The position numbers and the translations under genes are program-made. A stretch of DNA of 64,000 nt from Planctomycetota bacterium. Lineage in GTDB: Bacteria > Planctomycetota > Phycisphaerae > Phycisphaerales > Phycisphaeraceae. Below are positions 1 through 8,109 of this stretch, piece after piece; position 1 is the first letter of the stretch; each line of letters opens with the position of its first letter. The stretch spans positions 1,054,001 through 1,118,000 of the forward strand of contig CP066225.1 in assembly GCA_016350165.1 (NCBI GenBank). Reading direction: 5' to 3'. A model generated the notes under the pieces. It was given only the letters and a program-made list of their open reading frames with translations. It was not told where the DNA came from and did not search any database.

Positions 1-822
1 ACTGGTATCGCGCAAAAGAAAGTCTATCATAAGCCCATTCATCCGATTCGATTACTGGCCTGGGAAACGGCGGGCCGCCGGATTGCTACCATTACAACTG
101 CTCCTGATGGAGATCAAATGTTTTTGATCAACCCTGAACCACGAAAGCTACAGCAAATAATGCGTTTCGATGGTCAGAAAGTCTGGGCAATCGCATGGAG
201 GTCAGACCTGGAGCTCTTTGCAACCCTGACTGATAATGGCGTAATCATGCTCCACAATCCAGACACGGGCAAAATAATTCGAGTATTAGATGTTTCTGAA
301 TTTGAATTGACAAACGATGGAAATATCTCAATCGATCCGAATGGTGAAATATTAGTGGCAACCGGTGACCGCGATCAAATTGGTTTTTGGCAAATTGCTG
401 ATGGTCGTGTTGATTCGATTGTATTACCTCAAAATTCACCACGTCCCGTCAAACACACTTGGAGCCCTGACGGTAAATTACTAGCAACCGGCAACGATGA
501 TGGTAGCATCTCTATATGGAAAATTTCAGATAAAACTCTGCTCAATCATATCACAACATCCCTAACCCAAGCTCCTAAAGTAGCGTGGCACCCCAACGGC
601 GACCGATTGGCAAGCCCATGCAAAGACCATACGATTTACATCTGGGACTGGCAAAACGGTGAACCGACAATGAATCTAGTTGGGCACCGCGGAAATGTCA
701 CTGATCTAGCATGGGAACCGAATGGACGTCTACTTGCTTCAGTAAGCCAAGATGGCACAATTCGTATATGGGATGCGACCACAGGTTATATAATTGATCA
801 AAATAAGTTAACAGCGAATTAG
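1..822 (+). CDS. WD40 repeat protein, 5' end outside window
   Basis: The reading frame is open from the first base, so the start lies upstream; the ATG at 118 is only an internal methionine. The 273 visible residues form about six WD40-type blades, each with a turn such as SPDGKLLATGNDDGSISIWK or PNGRLLASVSQDGTIRIWD (GH-like start, D-x-x-x-x-x-WD end). WD40 propellers are protein-protein interaction scaffolds; no enzymatic domain is visible in this part. The protein ends a few residues after the last blade (TTGYIIDQNKLTAN), so the propeller is C-terminal. Family assignment is firm; the specific role is unknown, and a kinase or other domain could sit in the missing N-terminus, as is common in planctomycetes. 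Confidence 0.9.
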   Translation, partial: TGIAQKKVYHKPIHPIRLLAWETAGRRIATITTAPDGDQMFLINPEPRKLQQIMRFDGQKVWAIAWRSDLELFATLTDNGVIMLHNPDTGKIIRVLDVSEFELTNDGNISIDPNGEILVATGDRDQIGFWQIADGRVDSIVLPQNSPRPVKHTWSPDGKLLATGNDDGSISIWKISDKTLLNHITTSLTQAPKVAWHPNGDRLASPCKDHTIYIWDWQNGEPTMNLVGHRGNVTDLAWEPNGRLLASVSQDGTIRIWDATTGYIIDQNKLTAN

Positions 823-1831
823 TATATTAGTTTTTAACTATATTTTTTCCAAGCCAATCTATCTATTTCTCATTCGTTCATATCGGTAACAAATAAAGAT
901 ATTTGTACCGATATGATTTTGCTGTAATTGTATGTCAAAAATCAGATAAACGCTTCACGTATGCTTACGATAGTTTACGGTCGATGCTATCACATAAGAA
1001 AACACATAGTCTCAGCAAGAAAACACAATCCAACTCTGTCTAATCGCCCTAATTCTTACCCTTGTCTTACTTTTACAAGATTATCCGAGTTTATAGTAGT
1101 GCTGTTACATATGCAATTTTCATGATCTAAATTAGCAAGACTTATGAGGCTTTGTCGCACTTAGGGGGGAGTGCGACAAAGCCTATACCAACAACCACAT
1201 TGATAGATTGAAAGTTCAATGCTCAAATGCGAGTGCGTAACAATACAGAAAAGTCATCACGCAAAATCGTCAAACTTATATTCAAGCAATAATAAAGTAG
1301 ATAAACCGCAGATTGTGTGGATAAACAAATCTATTGCAGTGTGTTATTAATACCTCTGATACCACCCTAGTTCTCATGCCATTTGCCGAAACTCAATCGT
1401 GAGCAAGTTATTCCAAACATAATTACAGCGAAACGTTGCTCTTTTATTTGGCCATGCAAGTATCTTTTACTTCCTTTGTTTTACCATGTCCCAAATCTCA
1501 CGAAAAATACGTACTAATTGGTAGAAAATAGTTTATTTTTTATCAATTCAGACGAGTAATACAAAGCTATCAAAAACAGATGATAGTGCATACTTAAATA
1601 TTACCACACAAAGTTATTAGTGCTATGCCACAGTATCAATTTCTATTTACCGAACATACCTAGCTATATATTCCATGCCATTGACAAGCTTCTTATGAGG
1701 AGAAAAAGACAAATCAAAACTCGCCTCTAAACAAGCTTTTTGTCGTCTGCAGCAATAGCGTTGATCACTCTCAGTATGATTACCGAAAGGGTGAATCCCA
1801 ACACCGCTTAAAAAAACTCGTAAGGTCTATC
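823..1831. other. gene-poor AT-rich stretch
   Basis: No convincing coding frame. A 65-codon frame at 928-1125 has no ribosome binding site and no family resemblance. The one clear structure is the 13-bp perfect hairpin at 1148-1183, listed separately. The rest is AT-rich and may be decayed sequence. Confidence 0.5.
1148..1183. repeat. perfect 13-bp inverted repeat
   Basis: Arms GGCTTTGTCGCAC (1148-1160) and GTGCGACAAAGCC (1171-1183) enclose a 10-base loop containing six G. No T-run follows on either strand, so it is a poor intrinsic terminator. GGCTTTGT-type termini occur at the ends of several insertion sequences, so this could be a transposon-end remnant, but no transposase frame is nearby. 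It lies in an otherwise empty region. Confidence 0.6.
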
Positions 1832-2155
1832 ATGAAGCATTCCAAGCTTGGTCTCACATCATTCTATATCAGCAGCACATCCATTCTCTGTTTGGGCCTC
1901 ATGTTTGTTGCCATTATTGTTTCTGTCATCATTCAAGATAACAGCAACAGCAGCTATGATCTCGTCGAAATAACTATAGGGTGCAGTATATTCATCATTT
2001 TGTTGCTTGATCTTATCGCATTAATACTTGGCATTGTGAGCCTCTTTCAACCTCAAACCCGAAAGATATTTGCAATCATTGGTATATGCTTGTCTCCCTT
2101 TCCATTACTCGCCATCCTCTTCATGATAATTGTTGGCACTCTGTCTGGCGCGTGA
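1832..2155 (+). CDS. small membrane protein, DUF4190-like
   Basis: A 107-residue protein with three hydrophobic segments (about residues 9-35, 50-68 and 82-104) and little else. The second and third segments are joined by a short polar turn with FQPQTRK, which recalls the small DUF4190-type membrane proteins. A weak TAAGG lies about seven bases before the ATG. No neighbour within 300 bases suggests an operon. The assignment to DUF4190 is a pattern impression; that it is an integral membrane protein is clear from the composition. Confidence 0.6.
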   Translation: MKHSKLGLTSFYISSTSILCLGLMFVAIIVSVIIQDNSNSSYDLVEITIGCSIFIILLLDLIALILGIVSLFQPQTRKIFAIIGICLSPFPLLAILFMIIVGTLSGA

Positions 2156-2482
2156 ATCAAGAATATAGCAACTACCAGTATGATCATTACAGATGAAGGA
2201 CCAATTAGTTAGATCATGTAGCTATAAATCAACTATAAATTTTAAATTAATTTTCCTGCTCATTTTGACACCTATTAGTGTCCTGATTTTCCGTCGGATT
2301 ACGTATTATTTATTTGGATAGTTATAGGGTTTATTAGGTTTAGTAATGTGAAGTCGTTTGGATAGTGTAGCGACTTCATAACTAAACCATGATCACAAAT
2401 ATAATTAATGCATTTCGTGTAATCGGATGCATCCGAGTTTGTTCTGCGAAGTAGGACATCTTGATCGAGGAGAGAAAGAAAG
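2156..2482. other. upstream region of the PEP-CTERM repeat protein
   Basis: No gene. It holds an 8-bp inverted repeat TGAAGTCG (2349-2356) / CGACTTCA (2371-2378) and a perfect 14-base palindrome TCGGATGCATCCGA at 2423-2436, 47 bases before the start codon at 2483. Either could be an operator for the downstream gene. A good ribosome binding site (GAGGAGAG) lies at 2467-2474. Confidence 0.5.
2423..2436. promoter_or_regulatory. perfect 14-base palindrome, possible operator
   Basis: TCGGATGCATCCGA is its own reverse complement and sits about 47 bases upstream of the start of the secreted repeat protein. Dyads of this size near a start are typical of dimeric regulator sites. No regulator gene is adjacent, so its role is inferred from position only. 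Confidence 0.3.
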
Positions 2483-4816
2483 ATGAAAGTACATATTCAA
2501 TCGGCCGCGGTGCTGCCTGCAGCACTTGCGTTTATCACTATTGGTACAGTTGGCTTTACAGCATCCCCCGCCTCGGCTGCCACATACACATGGAATGGGG
2601 ACACCAACCGGTTTTGGACATCCGACAGCAACTGGACTTCTGACGATGTACCTGAGACCGATGTACCCGAAAGCGATGACATCGTCGTTTTTAATGGATC
2701 ATCAAGCAATACCGCGGTATATCTCAACGGCGATCGCACGATTCAAGAACTAATGTTTGGTGGCAACACCAATTACGATCTGACGCATTACTCAACAATT
2801 AACACACTTACCCTCGCAAACGGCAATCTCACAACAACAGGGTCAGCCACACACCTCCTCAAGTATCATATCAATCTGGGTGACAACGGTATCTGGTCCA
2901 TTGACACGCCTATTTTTCAAGTAATAAACAATATCAGCGGCGATCACAGTCTGACAAAAACCGGAAGCGGTACACTCTCTCTTTCAGGTGACAGTACTTA
3001 TAGTGGGGGAACCATTCTTAGTGAAGGGACACTGCTGCTCAATAGCAATAACGCTTTGGGCACAGGGCTTGTTACAGTGCAAGGTACGGCTGAAGCCCCG
3101 ACCATGGATTTGGCGAACGGTGTCCATATCGCCAACGACATTAAGCTACTCAGTGATTTGTACATAAAAGCAGCAGAGGGCAAACGAGACGTTACATATC
3201 ACGCGGGCGTTATCTCCGGAGATATTGGTGCTAATCTCATCTACAACGGCGAAGATTCATTCGCTTTTACAGGTAACAACACTTATCGTGGCAATACCAT
3301 TATTGAGAGTGGCACGGTGCAAATCGGTGATGGTGGAACAACCGGTTGGATTGCGGGTAATATCGAAAATCATGCCACGCTTGAATTCAATCGCTCAGAC
3401 GACATCACTTATGATGGCGTACTAAGCGGACCGGGGGATGTATATCAATTTGGCACAGGCACCCTAACCCTGACCGGTGATTCAACCTTTGGTCGTCTTC
3501 TTGCTGATGGAGGGCACCTTGTTGTCGATGGCGCAAATATCAAGCTTACCGCCAATACGACAAAGGCGCGACTGGTCACCAGATACGGCGATATGACGAT
3601 TCAGAACGGTGCTGATTTTGAGTATATTGGTGCGTCGCGTATTCATAATGCATTGACCGTGACTGGTAGTGGTACGTTACTTACCGGTGATCAAATGTAC
3701 GTAAGCACGCACTCCACCGAAAAGAGGTTTGTGGTGGAAGATGATGCTGAAGTGAACATCGCTGGTTTCTTTACTATAGGGGCTTATGGCCCCGGCCACA
3801 TAAGTGTACAAAGCGGTGGCAAACTATCAACGGGACGATTTATTGTCCAAGGTACAAGTTCGGGCTTGATTACTGGCAGTGATAGTCAATTGACAATCAA
3901 TAGCAACCTGTTCTTGTACGATAGTAGCGGACTAGCTGTAAATGATGGTGCTGGCGTTGAAGTCACTGGCTACACCAAAGTAGGAACTCCAGAAGGCTTC
4001 ACAATTGACGGCGGCACATTCAAGACCGATCAATTGATCGTCAATAATACCTCGACACCAACTATCAGTATTTCTGGCATGAATGCTCTAACAATTGGTC
4101 ATCTCAACGGCAGTTCTACCTACCAAGGCTTTATTCAAGATGCTGAAGGTGGCGCGGGTGAACTAATTAAGGTTGGAACAGGTACTTTTACTCTCACGCA
4201 AGCCAATACATATACTGGCTCCACTAAAGTTTTCGACGGAACACTGTTGGTCAATAACTCAAGTGATTCAGCAACCGGTAGCGGTAACGTTATTGTTAGA
4301 GATAGCGGAACTCTCGGCGGTAACGGCTTTATCGAAGATGGACGTGTTATTCTTTACACGGGGGGCACTCTCGCGCCCGGTCAGTCAGCAGGTCATCTCA
4401 CAGTTGAGAACATCACTTTTTACCACGGCGATACTACGTTAGAAATCGAACTTGGTGGTTTGGCTGATACCGAATACGACGTTCTGTCCATACTCGGCAG
4501 TGCTGTACTCGGCGAATTCGGCAGCCCACAGTTAGATGTCTCACTGATTGATGGGTTCACTCTCGACCTTGATCAACAGTTCGATATCGTCAACATCAGT
4601 GGCATCCGCTACGGTGAGTTTGACGGCCTGTCGGAAGGGGCACTGGTCAACAGCTTCGACGACATCGGTTTGTTCATCACCTATCAGGCTGGCGATGGCA
4701 ACGATATTGCGTTGTACACTGCTGCCATTCCCGAACCTACTTCTTATGTAATGCTAGGTCTTGGTGGTTTAGTTCATGTTCTTCGCAGAAGCAATCGTAT
4801 GTTTAGGAATTATTAG
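2483..4816 (+). CDS. secreted autotransporter-repeat protein with PEP-CTERM anchor
   Basis: A 777-residue exported protein. Residues 1-32 form a signal peptide ending ASPASA before ATYTWNGD. The body carries autotransporter-associated beta-strand repeats of the form GTGTLTLTGDSTF or NTYSGGTIL...GTLLLNSNNALG, which build a right-handed beta-helix. The C-terminus is a PEP-CTERM signal: IPEPTSYVMLG, a hydrophobic stretch, then basic residues (LRRSNR), so the protein is probably processed by an exosortase rather than by a beta-barrel. Start: ATG at 2483 with GAGGAGAG about eight bases upstream. One segment (IGDGGTTG...FNRSDDITY) closely matches segments of the giant autotransporter at 8110-17616, showing exchange of repeat modules. 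Probable surface or matrix protein; ligand unknown. Confidence 0.85.
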   Translation: MKVHIQSAAVLPAALAFITIGTVGFTASPASAATYTWNGDTNRFWTSDSNWTSDDVPETDVPESDDIVVFNGSSSNTAVYLNGDRTIQELMFGGNTNYDLTHYSTINTLTLANGNLTTTGSATHLLKYHINLGDNGIWSIDTPIFQVINNISGDHSLTKTGSGTLSLSGDSTYSGGTILSEGTLLLNSNNALGTGLVTVQGTAEAPTMDLANGVHIANDIKLLSDLYIKAAEGKRDVTYHAGVISGDIGANLIYNGEDSFAFTGNNTYRGNTIIESGTVQIGDGGTTGWIAGNIENHATLEFNRSDDITYDGVLSGPGDVYQFGTGTLTLTGDSTFGRLLADGGHLVVDGANIKLTANTTKARLVTRYGDMTIQNGADFEYIGASRIHNALTVTGSGTLLTGDQMYVSTHSTEKRFVVEDDAEVNIAGFFTIGAYGPGHISVQSGGKLSTGRFIVQGTSSGLITGSDSQLTINSNLFLYDSSGLAVNDGAGVEVTGYTKVGTPEGFTIDGGTFKTDQLIVNNTSTPTISISGMNALTIGHLNGSSTYQGFIQDAEGGAGELIKVGTGTFTLTQANTYTGSTKVFDGTLLVNNSSDSATGSGNVIVRDSGTLGGNGFIEDGRVILYTGGTLAPGQSAGHLTVENITFYHGDTTLEIELGGLADTEYDVLSILGSAVLGEFGSPQLDVSLIDGFTLDLDQQFDIVNISGIRYGEFDGLSEGALVNSFDDIGLFITYQAGDGNDIALYTAAIPEPTSYVMLGLGGLVHVLRRSNRMFRNY

Positions 4817-4902
4817 CTGATTTAAAAAACGGTCATACTTTTAGTTGTATATTCAAAAATAATTAAATTCGAAAATATAATGCAATAAGAGGATTGAAAG
4901 GA

Positions 4903-6216
4903 ATGGGAAAAATGATCAACTTACGTATGCAATTTATAAGTTCGGTCGTAATAGGTTTGGTTTTACAGACCGTATGTGTTGCTGGAGATTATAGAATCGT
5001 TGACACTGGACAAGATGTATTTTTCAACAACTCAACTGAGATTTCAGCCCCAAATTATAATGAAGCTTTTTATGGCCAAGATGCACATTACCTAGGCCAT
5101 CAAGCCAGTTATCAAACCAGTGTAAATGGCTTAACCGTCTATGATCAGGTTACAGACCTGACCTGGCAGCAGCAATCAAACGTCAACTCAGATAAAATGA
5201 CTTGGAGCCAAGCGCAAGATTATGTCAATCAGATGAATGCGCAAAATTATGGCGGATATAGCGATTGGCGTCTGCCAACCATTAAGCAGTTATATTCACT
5301 GATTGATTTTCGTGGAACTGATCCTAACCCACAAGCTACATCAACCACTGGCCTGACCCCATTTATTGATTCAAATACTTTTGAGTTCAATTATGGTGAC
5401 ACAAATGCCAATGAGCGAATTCTTGATGCACAGTGGCTCAGTAGCAACCTCTATTCTACTGGCCACCCTCAAATTGGTGACTTGGCCTTCGGTGTTAATT
5501 TTGCTGATGGGAGAATTAAAGGTTATGGTTTGTCAACGTTCGATCCAATACAAGGGCAAACGGATAAAACTTTTAATGTAAGACTTGTCCGTGGCAATGA
5601 AAACTATGGCATCAATCAACTGGCAGATAATGGTACTGGAACAATAACAGATAATGCGACAGGCTTGATGTGGTCAAAGGATGACAGTCAGCAAGGTATG
5701 GATTGGGAAAGTGCGTTAGCATGGGTACAACAGAAAAATGATGAAAATTATTTAGGACACAATGACTGGCGTTTACCTAATGCCAAGGAACTACAGAGTA
5801 TTGTTGATTATTCAAAATCTCCAGATAACTCTGATGGTGCTATAGATGATGTTTTTAATATCAGTACCATCTTGAATGAAGATGGCGAAGACGACGCACC
5901 ATACTTTTGGACTGGAACCAGTCATATACGTTTTGATGGTACTGCTCACAATGCGGTTTATTTATCATTCGGTCGTGCACTTGGCTATATGAGTAATGAG
6001 TTCGTGGATATTCATGGTGCAGGTGCGCAACGTAGTGATCCTAAGACTGGTGATCCAAATGAATATCCTCAATGGGGCCACGGGCCTCAGGGTGATGTTC
6101 AACGGGTATTTAATTATGCGAGATTAGTCCGTGATGTGAACGTTGTGCCTGAACCTGCAAGTTTGACATTGCTGGGGTTGTCAAGCCTCTTATTACTTCG
6201 ACGTCATCGTATATAA
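4903..6216 (+). CDS. secreted DUF1566 (Lcl C-terminal) protein with PEP-CTERM anchor
   Basis: About 437 residues with a signal peptide (hydrophobic run FISSVVIGLVLQTVCVAG), two DUF1566 modules and a PEP-CTERM tail (VPEPASLTLLGLSSLLLLRRHR). Each module has a DxxTxLxW strand (VTDLTWQQQ; ATGLMWSKD), a helix with aromatic and acidic residues, and the hallmark DWRLP (YSDWRLPT; HNDWRLPN). DUF1566 domains occur in surface-exposed bacterial proteins; their function is not established. Three starts are possible in frame: TTG 4894, ATG 4903 and ATG 4912; AGAGG at 4888-4892 best fits 4903, and AAAGG at 4897-4901 fits 4912. It follows the PEP-CTERM repeat protein by under 100 bases in the same direction, so the two may be co-transcribed. 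Confidence 0.85.
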   Translation: MGKMINLRMQFISSVVIGLVLQTVCVAGDYRIVDTGQDVFFNNSTEISAPNYNEAFYGQDAHYLGHQASYQTSVNGLTVYDQVTDLTWQQQSNVNSDKMTWSQAQDYVNQMNAQNYGGYSDWRLPTIKQLYSLIDFRGTDPNPQATSTTGLTPFIDSNTFEFNYGDTNANERILDAQWLSSNLYSTGHPQIGDLAFGVNFADGRIKGYGLSTFDPIQGQTDKTFNVRLVRGNENYGINQLADNGTGTITDNATGLMWSKDDSQQGMDWESALAWVQQKNDENYLGHNDWRLPNAKELQSIVDYSKSPDNSDGAIDDVFNISTILNEDGEDDAPYFWTGTSHIRFDGTAHNAVYLSFGRALGYMSNEFVDIHGAGAQRSDPKTGDPNEYPQWGHGPQGDVQRVFNYARLVRDVNVVPEPASLTLLGLSSLLLLRRHRI

Positions 6217-6249
6217 TTATCAGGTTTATTAGACATAATAAATGGCAAG

Positions 6250-6282
6250 ATCGTGCGGACGATGAAATATCGAACGCACGAT
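6250..6282 (+). terminator. intrinsic terminator of the DUF1566 gene
   Basis: Outer arms ATCGTGCG (6250-6257) and CGCACGAT (6275-6282) and inner arms CGAT / ATCG form an interrupted hairpin followed by TTTTAATT. It sits between two convergent genes, 34 bases after the stop at 6216. Confidence 0.65.
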
Positions 6283-6345
6283 TTTAATTGTCAAATACTG
6301 GGTACAGTAATTTACGAGATTTTTCCTTGTTTGTGTAGCCTTGGA

Positions 6346-7827
6346 TTAATGATTGAGAGCGAAAACGGAAGCGGTGTAGACGTCCATGCAGTGTTTGGCT
6401 ACATCGTCCCAGGTGAGTTTTTGGAGTTCGAGGTCGGCGTGCTTGCGAAGCTCGGCGGCGAGCGGTGGGCGGGTGAGGACGTTGATGATACGGTCGGCCA
6501 TGGCGAGGGTGTCCCAGAAGTCGACTTTGAGTGCGTGGTGCACGACTTCGGCGACGCCAGAGGTTTTGGAGACAATGACGGGAACATCTTGGCGGATTGC
6601 TTCGAGCGCTGCGATGCCAAAGGGTTCGGAGACGGAGGGCATGACGTAGACGTCGGCCATCTGGAAGACGCGTTGCACGTCGTTGCCACGGAGGAAGCCG
6701 GTGAAGAGGACTTTGGAGCCGATGCCTTCACGGGCAGCGAGTTCGATGATTTCGCGAGTCTTGTCGCCGGAGCCTGCCATGATGAATTTGACGTTGTCGA
6801 TTTTCTCAAGGACTTTTTTAGCAGCAGCGACGAAGTATTCGGGGCCCTTTTGCATGGTGATGCGGCCAAGGAAGAGACAGATTTTGTCATCTTTTTTGAT
6901 GGCACGAGGGCGGACTGTTTGGACGGGAGTGACGACGTCGTTGTCGATACCGTTGTAAACAACGTGGACTTTTTCGGCGAGGACGTCGTAGCGTGAACAG
7001 ATGATTGACTTGGTGAGGTGTGAGACGGCGACGATGGCGGTGGCGGCGTGCATGCCGGTCTTTTCGATATCGAAGATAGTTTGGTTGATGTTTTCGCCTG
7101 CACGGTCGAACTCGGTTGAGTGGACATGGACGATGAGGGGAAGGCCAAGCTTTTGCGCGATGGCAGCGCCTGCGGGGAAGGTGAGCCAATCGTGTGCGTG
7201 GACGACGTCGTATTGTTTATCTTTGATGAGGTCGAGTGAGAGGCCGGCGTATCGGTTGACGGCGGTGAGGAGGTCGCCGTTGTAGTCGACATCGGAGCCG
7301 GGCTCAAATGAGACGGTCATGGGCGGGGTTGAGGAACCGTTTGAGAGATTGACGAAGCCGGGCCGCGGTGAGGTGCGGATTGCTTCGGAGCCTTCTTTGG
7401 CTGCTTTCTTGACGGTTTTGTATTGTGTTTCGGTGAATTTTGCGTTGGGGGTTTGCTCGGCAAAGAAGGAGCCGGTGTTGTTGGTGGCGGCGTTTTGATA
7501 GGGGGCGGGGACTTTTGCGAGGATGGATTGGAAGGTGACGTGCGTGAACTCTTCGGTGGCGGGCTCTTCGGGAGCCATTTGCTGATAGGTGAAGGTTGCT
7601 GCGACTTCTTGCGGGGTGCGTTTGCCGGGGGGATTGCCCGAGGGGTTGGATTGAGGCGCAAGGAGATTTACGTGGGAGCGGAGTTCGCTTCCAACGGCTT
7701 TGGGTAGGACAAAAGTGATTTCAGCACCGCAGTGGCCGAGGGCTTTTGTGAGTCCATAGCAGGCGGTACCTAGTCCGCCAGAAATAAAGGGAGGGAACTC
7801 CCAGCCTAACATCAATATCCGCATCAT
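6346..7827 (-). CDS. GT-B glycosyltransferase, starch/glycogen-synthase type
   Basis: A 493-residue GT-B fold enzyme. The N-terminus (MLGWEFPPFISGGLGTACYG) has the glycine-rich sugar-nucleotide loop of GT5/GT4 enzymes such as glycogen synthase. A low-complexity insertion of about 120 residues (roughly 60-185) separates it from the HAHDWLT motif. The C-terminal GT1-type domain has GRITMQKGPEYF and the donor-binding EPFGIAALEAI with the E-x7-E pair. Expected reaction: transfer of glucose or another hexose from a nucleotide sugar to a growing glucan or polysaccharide. A strong AGGGAG precedes two adjacent ATGs (7827, 7824); spacing favours the second slightly. Coding G+C is clearly higher than in neighbouring genes. 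It could equally be a synthase for another storage or envelope glycan. Confidence 0.85.
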   Translation of the reverse strand: MMRILMLGWEFPPFISGGLGTACYGLTKALGHCGAEITFVLPKAVGSELRSHVNLLAPQSNPSGNPPGKRTPQEVAATFTYQQMAPEEPATEEFTHVTFQSILAKVPAPYQNAATNNTGSFFAEQTPNAKFTETQYKTVKKAAKEGSEAIRTSPRPGFVNLSNGSSTPPMTVSFEPGSDVDYNGDLLTAVNRYAGLSLDLIKDKQYDVVHAHDWLTFPAGAAIAQKLGLPLIVHVHSTEFDRAGENINQTIFDIEKTGMHAATAIVAVSHLTKSIICSRYDVLAEKVHVVYNGIDNDVVTPVQTVRPRAIKKDDKICLFLGRITMQKGPEYFVAAAKKVLEKIDNVKFIMAGSGDKTREIIELAAREGIGSKVLFTGFLRGNDVQRVFQMADVYVMPSVSEPFGIAALEAIRQDVPVIVSKTSGVAEVVHHALKVDFWDTLAMADRIINVLTRPPLAAELRKHADLELQKLTWDDVAKHCMDVYTASVFALNH

Positions 7828-7904
7828 GATTGCTCCCTATCCAGCACACCTATACATCTGTATTTATGGGGCTATTTATTTACTCTATTGTGTTTCTAAT
7901 AAAA

Positions 7905-7950
7905 ACCTCTGGTCGTCGAGGGGGGGTCCAGTTAACGAACGACCAGAGGT
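7905..7950 (-). terminator. intrinsic terminator after the giant autotransporter
   Basis: Perfect 12-bp arms ACCTCTGGTCGT (7905-7916) and ACGACCAGAGGT (7939-7950) around a G-rich loop. Read on the minus strand the stem is followed by TTTTTATT, so it stops transcription coming from the gene that ends at 8110 before it reaches the glycosyltransferase. Confidence 0.75.
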
Positions 7951-8011
7951 ACGGTTTTAAAATTAATTTAGATGAATATTCAAAAACTGCGTTTCGCCTG
8001 CAAATCGCTCA

Positions 8012-8068
8012 CCCCATGATTGTGTTCCAAATTGAGGTTCCCCCACAATCATGGGGGAGGAACCTCAA
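8012..8068. repeat. interleaved inverted repeats (A B A' B')
   Basis: Two perfect inverted repeats overlap in an alternating order: A CCCCATGATTGTG (8012-8024) pairs with A' (8044-8056), and B TTGAGGTTCC (8032-8041) pairs with B' (8059-8068). B lies in the loop of A and B' lies outside it. In RNA this gives either two mutually exclusive hairpins or an H-type pseudoknot. It sits in the 3' untranslated region of the giant autotransporter, between its stop codon and its terminator. Confidence 0.65.
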
Positions 8069-8109
8069 AATGTCAGCAAGCATGCAATCGATTGACGCTC
8101 TGAAAAAAG

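Noticed and set aside
928-1125. 65-codon frame in the gene-poor region
   Set aside because: No ribosome site, no hydrophobic or domain pattern, and base content equals the surrounding non-coding sequence.
6253-6996. 247-codon plus-strand frame antisense to the glycosyltransferase gene
   Set aside because: It mirrors the high-GC codons of the minus-strand enzyme, has no ribosome site and reads as acidic low-complexity sequence.
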